Assembly (NCBI RefSeq): GCF_000264995.1
Contig: NW_006767437.1
Coordinates: 1,891,841 to 1,955,840, forward strand
Length of the DNA stretch: 64,000 nucleotides
Reading direction: 5' to 3'
Origin: Punctularia strigosozonata HHB-11173 SS5
Taxonomy: Eukaryota > Basidiomycota > Agaricomycetes > Corticiales > Punctulariaceae
Each line of letters begins with the position of its first letter. Position 1 is the stretch's first letter. The notes under the pieces were generated by a model. It saw nothing but the letters and a program-made list of their open reading frames with translations, did not search any database and was not told where the DNA came from. Both the position numbers and the translations under genes were made by a program. Shown here piece by piece: positions 1 through 13,100 of this stretch.

Positions 1-504
1 ATTTCCTGAAGCACGCGGCTAACTGCGGCCTTCAACACGAAATGGCCGAAGGCCCCCTCCGCGCATTCGCGGAACAATGGCTCGCCGATTACAAGGGCCC
101 TACGGTGGCGTGAGAAAGCGCAGGTGACCGTGTCCATCGGCAGGCATCTGAAGTCGCAGTGAGTCCATAGACGTTGCGACAGCTAATCTAAATAATTAAC
201 CCTTTTTCCTGGAGGGGGGAGGATGTAAGGGTAGAATAGACTTACCCTTAAGTAATTAGTCAGCCGCTCAAAGCGGCTTGATGCAATCACTTACCACCGC
301 GTCCTATTGGACGCGGGCAACACTTATGACAAAGCGGGCGCCCAGTACCATATGGCGCCCCTTTAACTATAATCCGGACCGCTAAGATATAAGCGCCGTA
401 CAGACAATCATGTATGTCGTCTTTTAGCTCAATAACACTCGGTTCTGTTCTGTTTCGGTCTAGTCGCGTCGTAGCATAGCTTTACATAAGCTATATACTT
501 TACA
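1..504 (+). mobile_element. Gypsy-like LTR element, 3' end with LTR (fossil)
   Basis: The first 113 bases are an open frame ending in a stop at 111-113, taken as the end of a polyprotein frame. It is followed by a purine-rich tract (211-223) and then a likely LTR at 224-504. That LTR starts TGTAA and ends TTACA, which are inverted copies of each other, as is usual for LTR termini. The rest of the element lies left of the window, so family (Ty3/Gypsy by end layout) and completeness cannot be settled. The LTR ends exactly where the hAT terminal repeat becomes recognisable (505), which suggests insertion into or next to that repeat. Confidence 0.6.
224..504 (+). repeat. 3' long terminal repeat (putative)
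   Basis: A segment of about 281 bases bounded by TGTAAGG and CTTTACA, placed directly after a polypurine run. The 5-base inverted ends (TGTAA/TTACA) and the adjacent purine tract are the visible evidence. The partner LTR would be left of the window and was not seen. Confidence 0.55.
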
Positions 505-553
505 GCGTTGAACCCCTCGCACGTGGCTGTGCGTGACAAAAGACGTAATACGC
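505..553 (+). repeat. hAT left terminal inverted repeat
   Basis: Starts GCGTTGAACCCC and ends GACGTAATACGC. The reverse complement recurs at 26175-26223 with one difference (T at the left, C at the right, in the CACGYGGC core). Immediately outside it is an LTR, so the outermost bases of this repeat may be lost or displaced. Confidence 0.85.
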
Positions 554-1109
554 ACAGAATGTTGATTTTCCCCGGGGGAGAGGGTGCTTTGTCTGAACTC
601 CTGCTGATATCTTATAGATGTGCATTATACCGAAGCACTCCAGGGAGTGGAAACCAGTTTGCGATGGATCCTAATGAGAAGAGGGAGAGACATGCGGTGT
701 GAAGCATGGCTGTGACATGGTGTGACACCGTACTGAATCTCACTGACGCGCGCTGCAGGTCGCTCGCTGAAGGCAGGAAATTCTTGAACAACGCGAATGA
801 CGTGGTAATGGAGATATACAGTAGTGCGAAGACTATGCTAGCAGATTAAAGGTTAGTGATCATGGTAGATTAGCTGCGTCAAGATCTTTCATCAGAGACT
901 CTGGGAGTACACGATGACCATGATATTTCTTGCCCGCCCATGCAGCCTGGTAGTGTCCTGTAAATCTGTGAATGCGCTGAGATTGACAGCTAATCTACCC
1001 AAGCAACATTCGCGCTGAGATTTACGGGGTGTAATTCACCTCACATTTACGCTCCATTCATAGTGTAGATCTACCGTCATTCTGCGATGAAATTTACATG
1101 TCATTTACC
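554..1109. other. hAT left subterminal region, no gene
   Basis: Lies between the left hAT end and the transposase stop codon. No supported open frame. Several short ATTTAC/GTAAAT motifs (for example around 960, 1020, 1045 and 1090) also occur near 25455 at the other end. Such short subterminal repeats are typical binding sites for hAT transposases; that role is inferred. Confidence 0.5.
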
Positions 1110-4100
1110 TCACTGCCGCTTCCACTGGAATTTCACCGGTGATACGGGTTCAGCGGGAGCCGACAGCACGCTATGATCTTTATCTTTGCCTTTCTGTCCG
1201 CTTTTCCGGGCTCCTGGAGCCTTCGTTTGCCCGACAGACTCCCCCGTGCCATCATCAAGCAACTCGTGCAAGAATGGTGATCCCAGGTTAATGCCGTCGC
1301 CGACGACGAAGCGGTCCGTGGGATATTTACTCCGGACACGACGTCGCCTATGGCGTGCAGATTCTGCGATGAGCTCGGAGTCTGAGTCACGCATCGCTGT
1401 GTCACCGTCGAGTTCGTCGTCAGCGCTTTGTCCGTCGTCGCTCCCTTCGTCCTCAGGTGCTGGATCAAGCTCACGTCGCACATGTTCATGCTCTGAGTCT
1501 GACGGCTTGTCGGAGCGTAGCTCGAACACTCGAGATTTCTCCATAATGGTCGCCTTCATGTCTCGCCACTTCACTGTCAGTCCAAGACTGGGGCTGGGCT
1601 CCTGTTGCTCCAACAATCAGCATCGCACGAGTGTGTCGAAAGGAAAAAGACGGCGATACCGAAGTTTTGTACTTATGCCATTGGCGGATCTGTATCTGAT
1701 CTTTTAAAGATGTCAAATCTGCACGGTTGCGACGTGCAGTGTGCAGATAATCGACCTGGGACATTGTCCGCTCATCAGCCATTGAGTTCGGCACCACAGA
1801 GAACAATTTTGTTGCCAACACCTATCGTGATCTGTCAGCCAGTAATGCCGCAAGATAAAGGTAGGACATACTCCCAGGACTTTTGCGGACTCATCTTTAC
1901 GAACAGCTTTCCACCACCGAAGTGGAGTGTCAGTGGACTTGAACTGTCGATCAAAAGGGTCCCTTTTCTTCGCATACAACACCAGCTCAGCGTGCAACGC
2001 AGCAACGGCATCTCTGGCAGAAAGGTGAGCCAACTCCGGGTTACGAATTTTCATCAGCTCCTTCATCTCTTCTGCGTTGGTTAATGATGCCGCCGGGCCA
2101 TACTCATGTTGAAGCATCCGCATCAGAGCATTGCCAACTCGGTCTAGCATCTTGTCTTGCGGGTCCACCACTTCATGAAGACCCTGGGCATCCCTGGTTA
2201 TCGACACCCGAGGTACGGACATCGGGTTGATATTTTCAAAAATTGCTGCCCCACGATATCCTGACATCCGTTTTTGTTCAGCCCTGGGGGCCAAATGTGT
2301 ACAGGGAGCTGGTGATTTTCAAGTTGACATGTGCCCAAAGTCATGACATGGGCACAGGTCATGGGGCTGTACAGGGTAGTGACCTGTACACGGCACATCA
2401 TAACAGTCAACAGTGCCCTGTACATGGCCCATAGTGCCCTGTACATGGCCCATAGTGCCCTGTACACGGCACATCATAACAGTCAACAGTGCCCTGTACA
2501 TGGCCCATAGTGCCCTGTACACGGCACATCATAACAGTCAACAGTGCCCTGTACAGAGCACATGGCCACAGGCTACCTCCGCCTGACACGGCACATAACT
2601 GAGCCTGTACATGTAGCGCCGGCACAGGGGTAATTCAAACAGTCACGTGTATGTACATAGCATGCGCACATTGAGAGTACATATACAAGATACAGCTATA
2701 AAACGTAACCACCTGTTGCGACGAGGCGAGACACGGCGTCGCTGTCGTCGACGTCGTTCCCGGAGGCCGCGGGCGTGTTGAGCTGTGATGAGGCGAACGA
2801 AAAGGTGTTGTAGTCGTCGATGTCGATCCTGGAGGCCGCGGGCACATTGAGCTGCGACGAGGCGAACGAAAAGGCGTTGTAGTCGTCCACGTCGATCCGG
2901 GAGGCCGCGGGCACGTTGAGCTGCGACGAGGCGAGAGACACGGCGTCGCTGTCGTCGACGTCGTTCCCGGAGGCCGCAGGCGCGTTGAGCTGCGACGAGG
3001 CGAGAGACACGGCGTCGCTGTCGTCGACGTCGTTCCCGGAGGCCGCGGGCGCATTGAGTTGCGACGAGGCAAGACACGGCGTCGCTGTCGTCGACGTCGT
3101 TCCCGGAGGCCGCGGGCGCGTTGAGCTGCGACGAGGCGAGACATGGCGTCACTGTTGTCAATGTCGTCCCCAGAGGCCGCGGGCGTGTTGAGCTGTGATG
3201 AGGCGAGAGACATGGCTTCGCTGTCGTCAACGTCGATCCCAGAGGCCGTGGGCACATTGAGATGTGATGAGGCGAGCGAAAAGGGCTTGTAGTCGTCGAC
3301 GTCGATCCTGGAGGCCGCGGGCGCGTTGAGCTGGGACGAGGCGAGAGACAAGGTGTCGCTGTCGTCGACGTCGATCCCGGAGGCCGCGGGCGGGTTGAGC
3401 TGGGACGAGGCGAGAGACATGGCTTCGCTGTCGTCAACGTCGATCCCAGAGGCCGTGGGCACATTGAGTTGCGACGAACTTGATGTAGCGAGTCGAGCCG
3501 TAAAGCGTCATTGCCTGTGCGCTCGCGTTCGGAAGCTAGAGTTGGAAGAGAGTGAGTAGGAGCGGAGAGGCGTGGTCCGCGTAACTCACCTATGTGCGAT
3601 GAACCCCAGCATACCCATTATTGGGGCTGCGATGAGCGCGTCGACAGATCTTCGGGAGCCACGGCAAGCGCGGAGCACGGTGTTCGGGGCCATAATCTGG
3701 ATGCGCCACATGGTGGTCTCCAGGCCAATTCATCCTCTCGAGCGCCTTGTGCCTGCTCATCTTCGCGTGAAGCCTGACTGAGGGCTTGGTCCGCTCTTGC
3801 CGCTATTTCCTCCGGGATCATGTCGCCCTCGCCCACAGCCATACCTAGAATAGTTAATAAGAGCTCGACTTAAGAAACCAGCTTACCCTGGCTTCATCAT
3901 CAGAAAACAGGAGGACTTTCGCAGCTTGGGGAGCAACAGTTCAGAGGCTATGAAGCATTGTGTTAGTACTGAGAAGTCTGGAGGAGTGGCATCACTCACC
4001 ACAGATGACATTACCCTGGTTGGGAGTGATCTACGATACAACTCATGTGTAATATGCGAACTTCTTCAAATTCATGGGACATAAAGATGGATGATCGGAA

Positions 4101-7100
4101 TGTGCAATAAGCAATAGAAAAGAAGGCAAATATTAGATGATCATAAGCATAGTGCAGAGTTTTAAGTCGATGATGGCGATAACCACATTAGGTGTGGCGA
4201 CGGCGATACGAAAGCGCGGCAGCGGCGACGGCGGCAGTGGGCGGCGGCAGCGGCTGGGCAATATGTGCGAGTGGTGGCGGCGGCTGGGATGATATGTGCA
4301 AGCGACAACTACAGCGGCGGCGGCTGGGACGATATATGCAAGCGGCGGCTACGGCGGCGGCACTATGTTCGTATGGCGGTGGCGGCTGGGATGATATGTG
4401 CAAGCGGCGACTACGGCGGCAGCACTACGTTTGAATGGCGGCGACGGCTGGGACGATACGTGCAAGCGGCGACTATGGCAGCGGCCCTATGTTCGAATGG
4501 TGGCGAAGGCGGCTGGGACGATATGTGCACGCAACGGCGGTGGCGGCGGTTGTGACGATATGTGCATGCGGCGGCGGCGGCGGCTGGGATGGTATGTGCA
4601 AGCGGTGACTACGGCGGCGGCCCTATGTTCGAATGGTGGCGAAGGCGGCTGGGACGATATGTGCAAGCAACGGCGGTGGCGGCGGTTGTGACGATATGTG
4701 CATGCGGCGGCGGCGGCAGCTGGGACGGTATGTGCAAGCAGCAGCAGCAGCGGCGGCGACGAGATTTTGACACAGGATGGGCGTCGGTCGGATATTATGG
4801 CCCGGGAGCATATATACGCAGGTCTTGACGCGGACACTCAACGTTTCCTATGTACCTGAGGATCAGTCGCTGAAGATCAGCAGTCCGCGGACGTTCACGC
4901 ACCGCGACGACCGTGCTCTAGCCCCTCCTTTGGTCTTCGCAAACGACGGCTTTGTGTTGCCTTTCTTGACGCTGCTGTAGGACGATGAGCAACGTAGTCA
5001 AGAATGAAATAGATACACTTACCGAGACGACATACTACGAGACGCGATCTTCCGCTTCTTCGTAATTCTTATATCCTCGTCATCCTCATCGACGTCCTCA
5101 TCCTCATCCTCACTAAGGTCCACGGTATCGTCAAACGCTGGATCGTCCAACTTGGCCCTGAGTGCTCTATCCTGGAGAACCACCGTCATGGCCTTCAAGA
5201 CCCATTCCATATCTGCTGCAAGGTCTTCCAGCAACTTGAGAGACGCCTTATCCTCGGCCCAGGTAAATCCCCAACTAAGCGCCTGGATTAGCAAGAAAAA
5301 GCCGCTCTTGGCGTTGCAGCAAAGGCGGCCCCAGTAGAACTTGCTGGTGTCACGGGAAAATGGAAGAGATGTGGCCTTCCTCCTCCAACCGGGCTGCAGC
5401 TTGCGATACCATGTGTACAGGTCGTTAGTGTAAGCAGGGACATCATCAATCTTGGGATGACGGCCATCGGGGCGGCCACGCCGGATCCACGCTCCTATTT
5501 CCTCCGGCCGCTCTGCGACGGTAGGGAACCTGCGCTGAAGGCAGAAGGTTCAGGTGAGCTTCGGACAGATGCTTGATTAACAGATGAACGTACGTTATCT
5601 TCCTCCCCGTCGAACCCTTCGGCAAGCTCAAAAGCCTCAAACGCAGGCACGAGAGTCTTGTAGCATGTCGTGCCAGGCCATGACTTCTCCAGTCGAAGCC
5701 GTGCGACCACCGCCTTCAGCCAGTTTGGTGCATCCGAAGTATCAAGGTTCTGCGCTTTGCTGACCAGATACTGCATCTGGCCCGGGGGAAACTCCGGGAA
5801 CAAGTCTTCGTCTGGTGTAGCGGCACGGTGTTGCTCTCGCGATGGAAGCGACGTCGTCGAATTTGAGGCACGCGGCGTAGGCAGAGACAATCCAGGCCCT
5901 TCGTTTGCGTCCTCGTCCTCCGAATCCTCATCGGCGTCAGCGGACGAACCGCGATCGCGGGCCGCCGGCTTTTGAGCACACCTCAACAGAACTGCTGGTG
6001 CAGTGGCTGGGGGTGGACGTGCTAGTGGAGACGCCGGATCCTCCGGGGAATGACCGCCATTCGGGAATAGTTGAGGAATAGGCGCGACGTCAAAACGATG
6101 CCCAGCGACCGTGGTATCCCCCTCTTCCTCGTCCGATAGAGCGACGCGACGAGCCTTCTTTTTCAACGGTCGAGGTCTGGGCTTTGGGGGCATCGCAGAC
6201 ACGTGAGCGCGGGGAGTTGTCGGATCAGCCGTCGTGGACTTGTTAGACGGTGGTGTCATGGATGTGGCCGACGGTGCTGCCGTGGAAGCGGATGGTGTCT
6301 CGGTGGATGTGGCAGACGACGAGAGCGACGACGAGAGCGATGACTCCGTCGTGGTCGTTGCAGACGACGAGAGCAATGACTCCGTTGTGGACGTGGCAGA
6401 CGATGAGTCCACCGAGGACATGGCAGACGACGAGTCCGCCGAGGACGTGGCGGACGACGAGTCCGCCGAGGACGTGGCAGACGACGAGTCCTCCGAGGAC
6501 GTGGCAGACGAGGAATCCGACGAGGAGAACGTAAACGCGTCAGACGTGGACGTGGTTGCGGAAGCAGACGTTGATGTCGATGTCGACCTTTGAGGAGGCC
6601 GAGCGCCGCCCTCGTTCGATGAAGTAGGCGTTAACTTGCTCAAGTCCCCAGCCGGGATGTCGACAAGTTGGTTGGTATACGCCGGTGCCTTTGCCACGCG
6701 CTTGCGCTTGTTTGCGTTCTTGGGCTTGGCTTTGGCCTTAGCCTTGGCCCGCTTCGATGGGACTTCAGCATCGGATACGGCATCGGTTTCGTCGGATTCC
6801 TCAACGAGAGGAGCGCCATCAATATGGAACGCCGCGACATCGGCCATCAACCTCTTAGCCTCCTCCTCGTTGGCAACTACTCGTAACGACACTTTGGCGC
6901 GGACTTCAGGTGCTGGATGGGACGACGGCAACCATCAGGCCCCGTACCCGCACAGCGTAACACATAATTACTCACGAAAGACGAGGTTCAGAAACTGCAC
7001 GAACGGTGTGTAAATATTTGCTTCATACAATGGCCACCAGTCTTCGAACTTGACACCGTCTGCAGTTTCGCCATCCGACCACCTAATGAAACGGTCAGTA

Positions 7101-10100
7101 TGCGATGAACAGACGGCGTACGGAAAACGTACACAATGATCGTCAGAGCACCATTGGCTCCTGGGGTGGGGCCACCCAGCATGCGGAACGATACGAAACC
7201 CGTCATCTCCTTGACGACAGAAGCCTCCTCTTGGACCAGCGAAGGAAGAATTTGAATCGACCTTGAGGTGCAAAACGTCAGGACCGAAACCGTAAACACA
7301 TGAACGCATGCTTAACGTACTTGTGAAGTCGGATCACTCTCTCGCGCTCCGTCTCCGTGGCAGGTACGACAAGTTGGTACAAGTCGCTCTCCTGCTTGAC
7401 CTTCTGTCGGTATTCCTCCACGGCCTTCTTCACCTCCGGTGTCTCGTTCTCCAGCCGCTCGGTTAGCCATTTCGCGAACTGATTGACCGCCGGTCCCGGA
7501 ATCTGGTCGTGCTTCAGAAGTTCCAGCACATACGGTTTCCAGACCGTCTCTTTGAACTGCTCCTTGAGATTGAGGTCCGAGTACAGGCGTTCGTAGGCAT
7601 AGCAAGATTTCATGAGGTTGTTTGCCTTCGGGCGAAGCTTCTCGATCAAGTTCTTGAGTCCCTTAGACGCCGCGACGCAGTCGACCGTTGCGCGACACTT
7701 GTTATCCAACCAGTAACGTAGTTGCTATCGTGTGCTATAAGCCTCTGCACAACGATCCAGAAAGCAAGACTGACCTTCTGACGTTTCACACGACGACCGC
7801 GAAACGTAGGAAGCTTAGACGCAGCTTCGAGGTCCCCTCCAACGGCAAGCAGCTCCTTCGGTGTGAACGGAACAGCGTTCGTACGTTCCTTCCAGTAACG
7901 TTCAAAGAGCCTCTGCATAAACGAAGCAAGGCCTGACTCGCTGTTCCTTGCAGACTCTCGAGCTGCCCAGAATCCGGCCTTCCAGGATTCCAAGAAGAGC
8001 TCATCCTCTGGAGATGCCCATCGCGAGCCTGACTTGCTAACGGGTTCATCGTCAATAACCACGCCGTTGTGAACGTAATAAACGGGAGAGGCAGCGGCGG
8101 CAGGAGAAGAGGTAGTGCCATGAGGAGACACGGTGGTGGGAGCCAAGCTGATATCGGAAGTGCCCGGCGTGGACGACATTAACCTAAAGGAGTCCCGCGC
8201 TGGCAAAGCGGCAGACCGTGAGAAACGGCACCTTTTCGCAATGAATGCTCCGGAGTTGTGGCTTGTTTGGCGTATCACGTGGTCTTTGTTGGCATTGAGG
8301 AGCGCGCTACGCAGTGTTGGTGCATAACACCTCATTCAACGTGCATTATGTCTCAAGCTAATCTCAGGAGTGGAACACCAGTGAGTAACGCAACCGGACT
8401 TTCTACTTGAATCTGACATTATTTGATCAGAACGGTTGTACCGCAGTAATACTGGGTGCCGTTATCGAAGCCGTCCTCCGTGGTGAGTGCCCTACTGGAT
8501 GGCTCGGCGAATCTGACAATTCCTTGTCGCTTAGTCCATGGAGTTGTCCTGGACTCCGACCACATCCTAGACCCCCATAAGATATGTATATGCCCGTGCC
8601 ATGCGCCCTCAAACCCACCCAGGGACGCGCACGACACTGTACCATCGAGTCCGCAAGCTGCTTCTGCCCATACCACCAATCCTTCTGGATCCACACGGCG
8701 GCGAGGTTATCGGCCTCCCAAACACTCGGATGCGGCGATAGGTGGTGGTCGCAATCCTCGCCGAAACGACTCGTCGGCTCTTCCTGCCCCTCGCACCGCT
8801 CTCCCTTGTCGCCACATTTGCCCTGCCTGTGTTCAGCTAGTCATCGATCAACGCAATTACAACGTTGGATTGGCAGCGGTCGAGCTATGGGAGCAACCAG
8901 CGGGGCCTGATATCGAGCATGGAACGATCCATGCCTTCGGTTTAGCAGGCGAACATTATCATTGGCCCGCAGAAGGCGCACAGGGTCCCTTCTATGTGGT
9001 AACCAATGGTGCAGCTGTGGGGATTTTCACAAATCGGTACGCTATGTCGTCTAATATATGCAACTTTCTCTCACTTCGCCTTCCGTTAGACTTCTAGTGG
9101 AGACAATTGCCACCCATTCGTCTGTTCATGAAGATTTTCAAAACGCGTACAAAGCATGGCACGATGCGCTCTCCCGCGACCAGATTTCCGTCATTCGTTG
9201 AACGATTCTGACCATCGCCGGCGACCCGTGCTTTCATTGCTAGTAAACTGTCCCCCTGCTTCGCGTGTACTGTCACATAGCAATAACAACGAACTGCCAT
9301 TGCATCGCCCACGGGAGCCGGCGAGAAACTGAGAGCGTAGATAGGAAAGTCTAACGAACTTAATCATCGTGGCACGACCCGGACCTTCCGCTCCTGCAAC
9401 GCATGTAAGAAAGCCTTGTGAGCCCGATCGAACGTCCGGTAGGAGCGAATGACATTCGACGGACAACCCAGCACGTGGATCGCCGTTTCAGTCCTAGGAC
9501 ACCGGTTAAGTCGAAGACCCAGTGGAGCCAGCAGATAAGCTTACCAGTCGGCCCAAACGCCCACTTTGTGTCCGACAGTGACGACGTAAAAAGTTCCTGG
9601 ACCGGCCTGCTCGCTAGGCGGCGGCAGATGATATTCGGTAACTTCAGAAAGCTGAGACTCCGCACGAGCAACGTTGGACGGAGTATGATACATGTTTGGA
9701 CGATCAAGCTCGCACAAGGGCTGGTCGTCAACAGCCCGGTACGGGGGTGGAGGCGTACGCGCTGAGTGACTAGTGAGAAAGCCAAAAATCGGGGGGGGAG
9801 GCGGGGAGGCAGCATGCTCGAGCCTGGGACGTTCCTGGTGAGGCGGGGCAGATACATTCTGACCAGTCATTGACCGCACACCGCCAGCGCGAGGAACGTC
9901 TCGCGGACGATCAGGAAATGGACGCGGGTGCACTGCAAAACCTTGGGGAGATTCAGCAGAAGAGGCGATAGCCGGAATGCGCCGAGACCTGATGGGCACG
10001 ACGGTTTGCTCGCTTTGACTAGGTGTTGACCGTTCGCCACCAGCATGACGAACCTCCCGAGGACGATCGGGAAAGGGACCTGGGCGCAAGACGGTTGACG

Positions 10101-13100
10101 CGCTTTGACTAGCCGTCGACTGCCCTCCACCAGCGTGACGAACCTCCCAAGGAAAGGAACCTGGACGCAGGTCACGGCCCACAGGACCATCGGCGGGTGG
10201 GCCGGAGGCGGGGACGCACTGGGAGCTAGGACGTTGGACGGGTGTGGCGACCGGCATATAACTTTGAGTTAGCGTACTGGAATGGAGGCCTCCGTTGGAG
10301 GATGAAGTAGGGACCGGTGTGTGCAGTCTGTAAGGTCGGAAGAGATAGGAATCTAGGGCAGCAGGGGGGGTGACAGGTGTTGTGTGCGGCTGTTCGAAGG
10401 GTCTGATACCAAAACGCTCTGCGATCTCCTTGAGGTGGGCCGTCGGATGCTGAGCCACCGCTGGCGAGAGGAGCAGAGGGGGGAGCGGGGCGGAAGGAAG
10501 TGCATTGAACTCGGAGAGCGCAGAAGGAGAGGCAAAGTGTATGGACTCGAGTTCAGCATCAGATTCGTCAGAATCCACATTCGAGGGAACTGTGGCGTGC
10601 CCTCCAGAACCGTCGAGCGGAATGGCGAGAAGTTCGCGATCGTCAAAATCGGCGTACAAGTCGTTGTCGGATGACGTGTCGCTGACCTCAATGCGGCCGG
10701 CACCTAACGGCAGCGAAGGAAAACGGATTGGCTGGTGGCGATCTTCCTGCGTCGTTCGTTGGCTGGAAGTCTGATTGCTAAGTGAGGATTGAGAAATAGC
10801 TCCCCCACAGGACGCGCACACGTGGGGGTGATCCCCGGGAGTATCACGGACGTGGGCTCGGGCAACCGGGGTCCTTGTGGGAGACTCAGAACTCCGTCGG
10901 GCATCTCGGGGAATATCAAATTGGGGCATGGTACGACCTTCTTGATGAGCGGCGTGAGCGCGAGAATGAGATAAAGGCAGATCGGCGAGTGTTTCGTGAC
11001 GAGCAAGTGTGTTGGTAGGACGAGAGACGCCGCCATTGGCGCCTCCATGGGCAATGATGCTATGCTCGACGCGGAAGACTTGTGGTTGAAAACTAACTTG
11101 AATGCAACCCGCCACACGGGAGGGTACAGATCCTGTGGTGGGAACCCTATCGTCGCGGAGAGAGAGGCCATTCAGATTCAGACATGCGAGCTCGGTATTG
11201 GTGGATGGAGATCCCTGAGATATGGTAGGCGGCTCCGGACTGCGGCCAGTCGTTGAAGTGTCATCCAAAGCCGAAGCTTCAGGAGTAAAAGGCGGGTGAT
11301 CGACTTCAAGCCCATCTTCTTCAGCAACTTCCGCTGCACCGTGCTCAATGTTGCGTTCTGCGAGAATAACGTTCATCAGCGGCAAGCACAAGAGCTTGAA
11401 GATCACCTACCTCCGGCGACAAGGAGGAGAGCCGAGCTAAGGCTATTGCCAGCGTTTTCATCTTGACGGAAAGTCAGTTGGCACAGCTCAGACAAAGACA
11501 AGAAAACCGACCTTCGCCAAGGAATTCAAGGAGTGTACTGACATCGTGGACAGAATTCTCGTACAACGCAGCGAGGAGCGCCTCTCGGTTGCCTGGTGGA
11601 AGATCTTGATACTGATACATACTCAGACAAGTGCGTATGGTGCAAAAATTTAATGCTCACCTTGAGCCTGCCACCAGCCATGCAGCGCTGTGTGAAGGGG
11701 AAGGAGAAACGAGCAAAGACGCCTGCCCGGAAAAAGTGGGAAAAAACGCGAGCCCTCTGGTTATAGCGGGACAATATGATTAAGTAATGGGAAGTCAGAG
11801 AAGCGGGGCTAGCCGCGTAGGCTTCAAGCCGTAATATTGCTGTGACTTGTGTGAATAGGCCGGGGACATTATCTAATGTACGGTATGGTGGGGTGGAGGT
11901 AACATCGCATGATCATCATGTTTGCTGCATCTGTTGTCGAAGCTCAGACGTCAGGTCCTGTAAATTGAGTAATAGGCCTGGCGTTTCTGTCAAATAAGTC
12001 GCATGCCCCACTTGCGCTTCTGGCCGGGATCATTCGGAGTGAGCGATGGTCTCTGAGCGGAAGCCATAGGCGTGTCGTCGGGATAACACTGCGATGTGTA
12101 TCGTCATCGACCGGCGACCTCTGCCATGTTGAACTGCTTATATGAATGCAGGGGGTCGATGGAAGTTCCGCGCAGTTGCTCGGATCAACGAGGAATTAGA
12201 CATGGTTTTGCGCTTGCTGCGAGTGGGAAAAGTCATCTCATGGCACACGTGAATGTTCGGAAGCGGACGTCAGGCCTGCTCGGTGCGATCATTCCCCTAA
12301 AGCAAGATTCCCCATTGAACTTCGCAGTTGTCTGGCCCCTGTTGGTGCGAAACATATCTCAACTGCAGTGCACATGTTCAACGCGATGACATATACGTGC
12401 ATGTAGATGTGTCAAGGAAACTGAATTGATATTGTTAGCCAGACTCGCGCTGTAATGATGAGTAAGTGAGCGCACCTAAGTCCGATGACGGATTGACGTC
12501 GCGGTAAGTTCCCTGAGTGTATGGGGAAGAAAACGACCTGCTTCCAGTGCCGCCACGGTACGAGGGTGATATTCCAGGACGTGCAAATAGTTGAACGCGG
12601 GCACTCGGCCTGGATGGTATAATGGCCTGCGTTGCGCTCGTCAATCACAATACGTGGACACAGAGGGGTTAATTTACTTCTCGGTCCTCTAGCTCTGAAT
12701 GAACGGAATGAATGTCAGGGCTTCACATGTGTTCGAGGTGGTGTTGGGTGTATGCGCGCAGATCGATCCGGGATACTAAGGAGAAGATAGATTTAGTGAG
12801 TGTCGGATTCAATGACAAGTGTAGAATGGGTGCACCTAAGATCAATGGCAACCTCGACATCGTGAAAGTGTCCTTTCGCAGACAACAACCTCCTCTTGGT
12901 GCCTCGATGTGAGCGATCAGTGTTGATCAAGGCCGTAGTGAGTGTGACTGCGGTCGTTGAGGCGAAACCATGGCTCCGAGCAGCTGTAAGTACTCTCTGA
13001 AGGCGATCAAGTTATGTAAGGACTGTCAAGAGGCCCTTAAGGCCATGTATATCGTGAATGTGTCATGGCGATGAAGGAGTGGCGGGGAGACGCTCAGGCG

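Noticed and set aside
4190-4765. Gly/Ala/Arg-rich frames in the GGC array
   Set aside because: Triplet-rich DNA is open in several frames on both strands; no splice or start support.
6234-6593. Acidic plus-strand frame with repeated VADDES units
   Set aside because: It is the antisense of the Ser/Ala/Thr-rich low-complexity region of the minus-strand gene 4863-8179.
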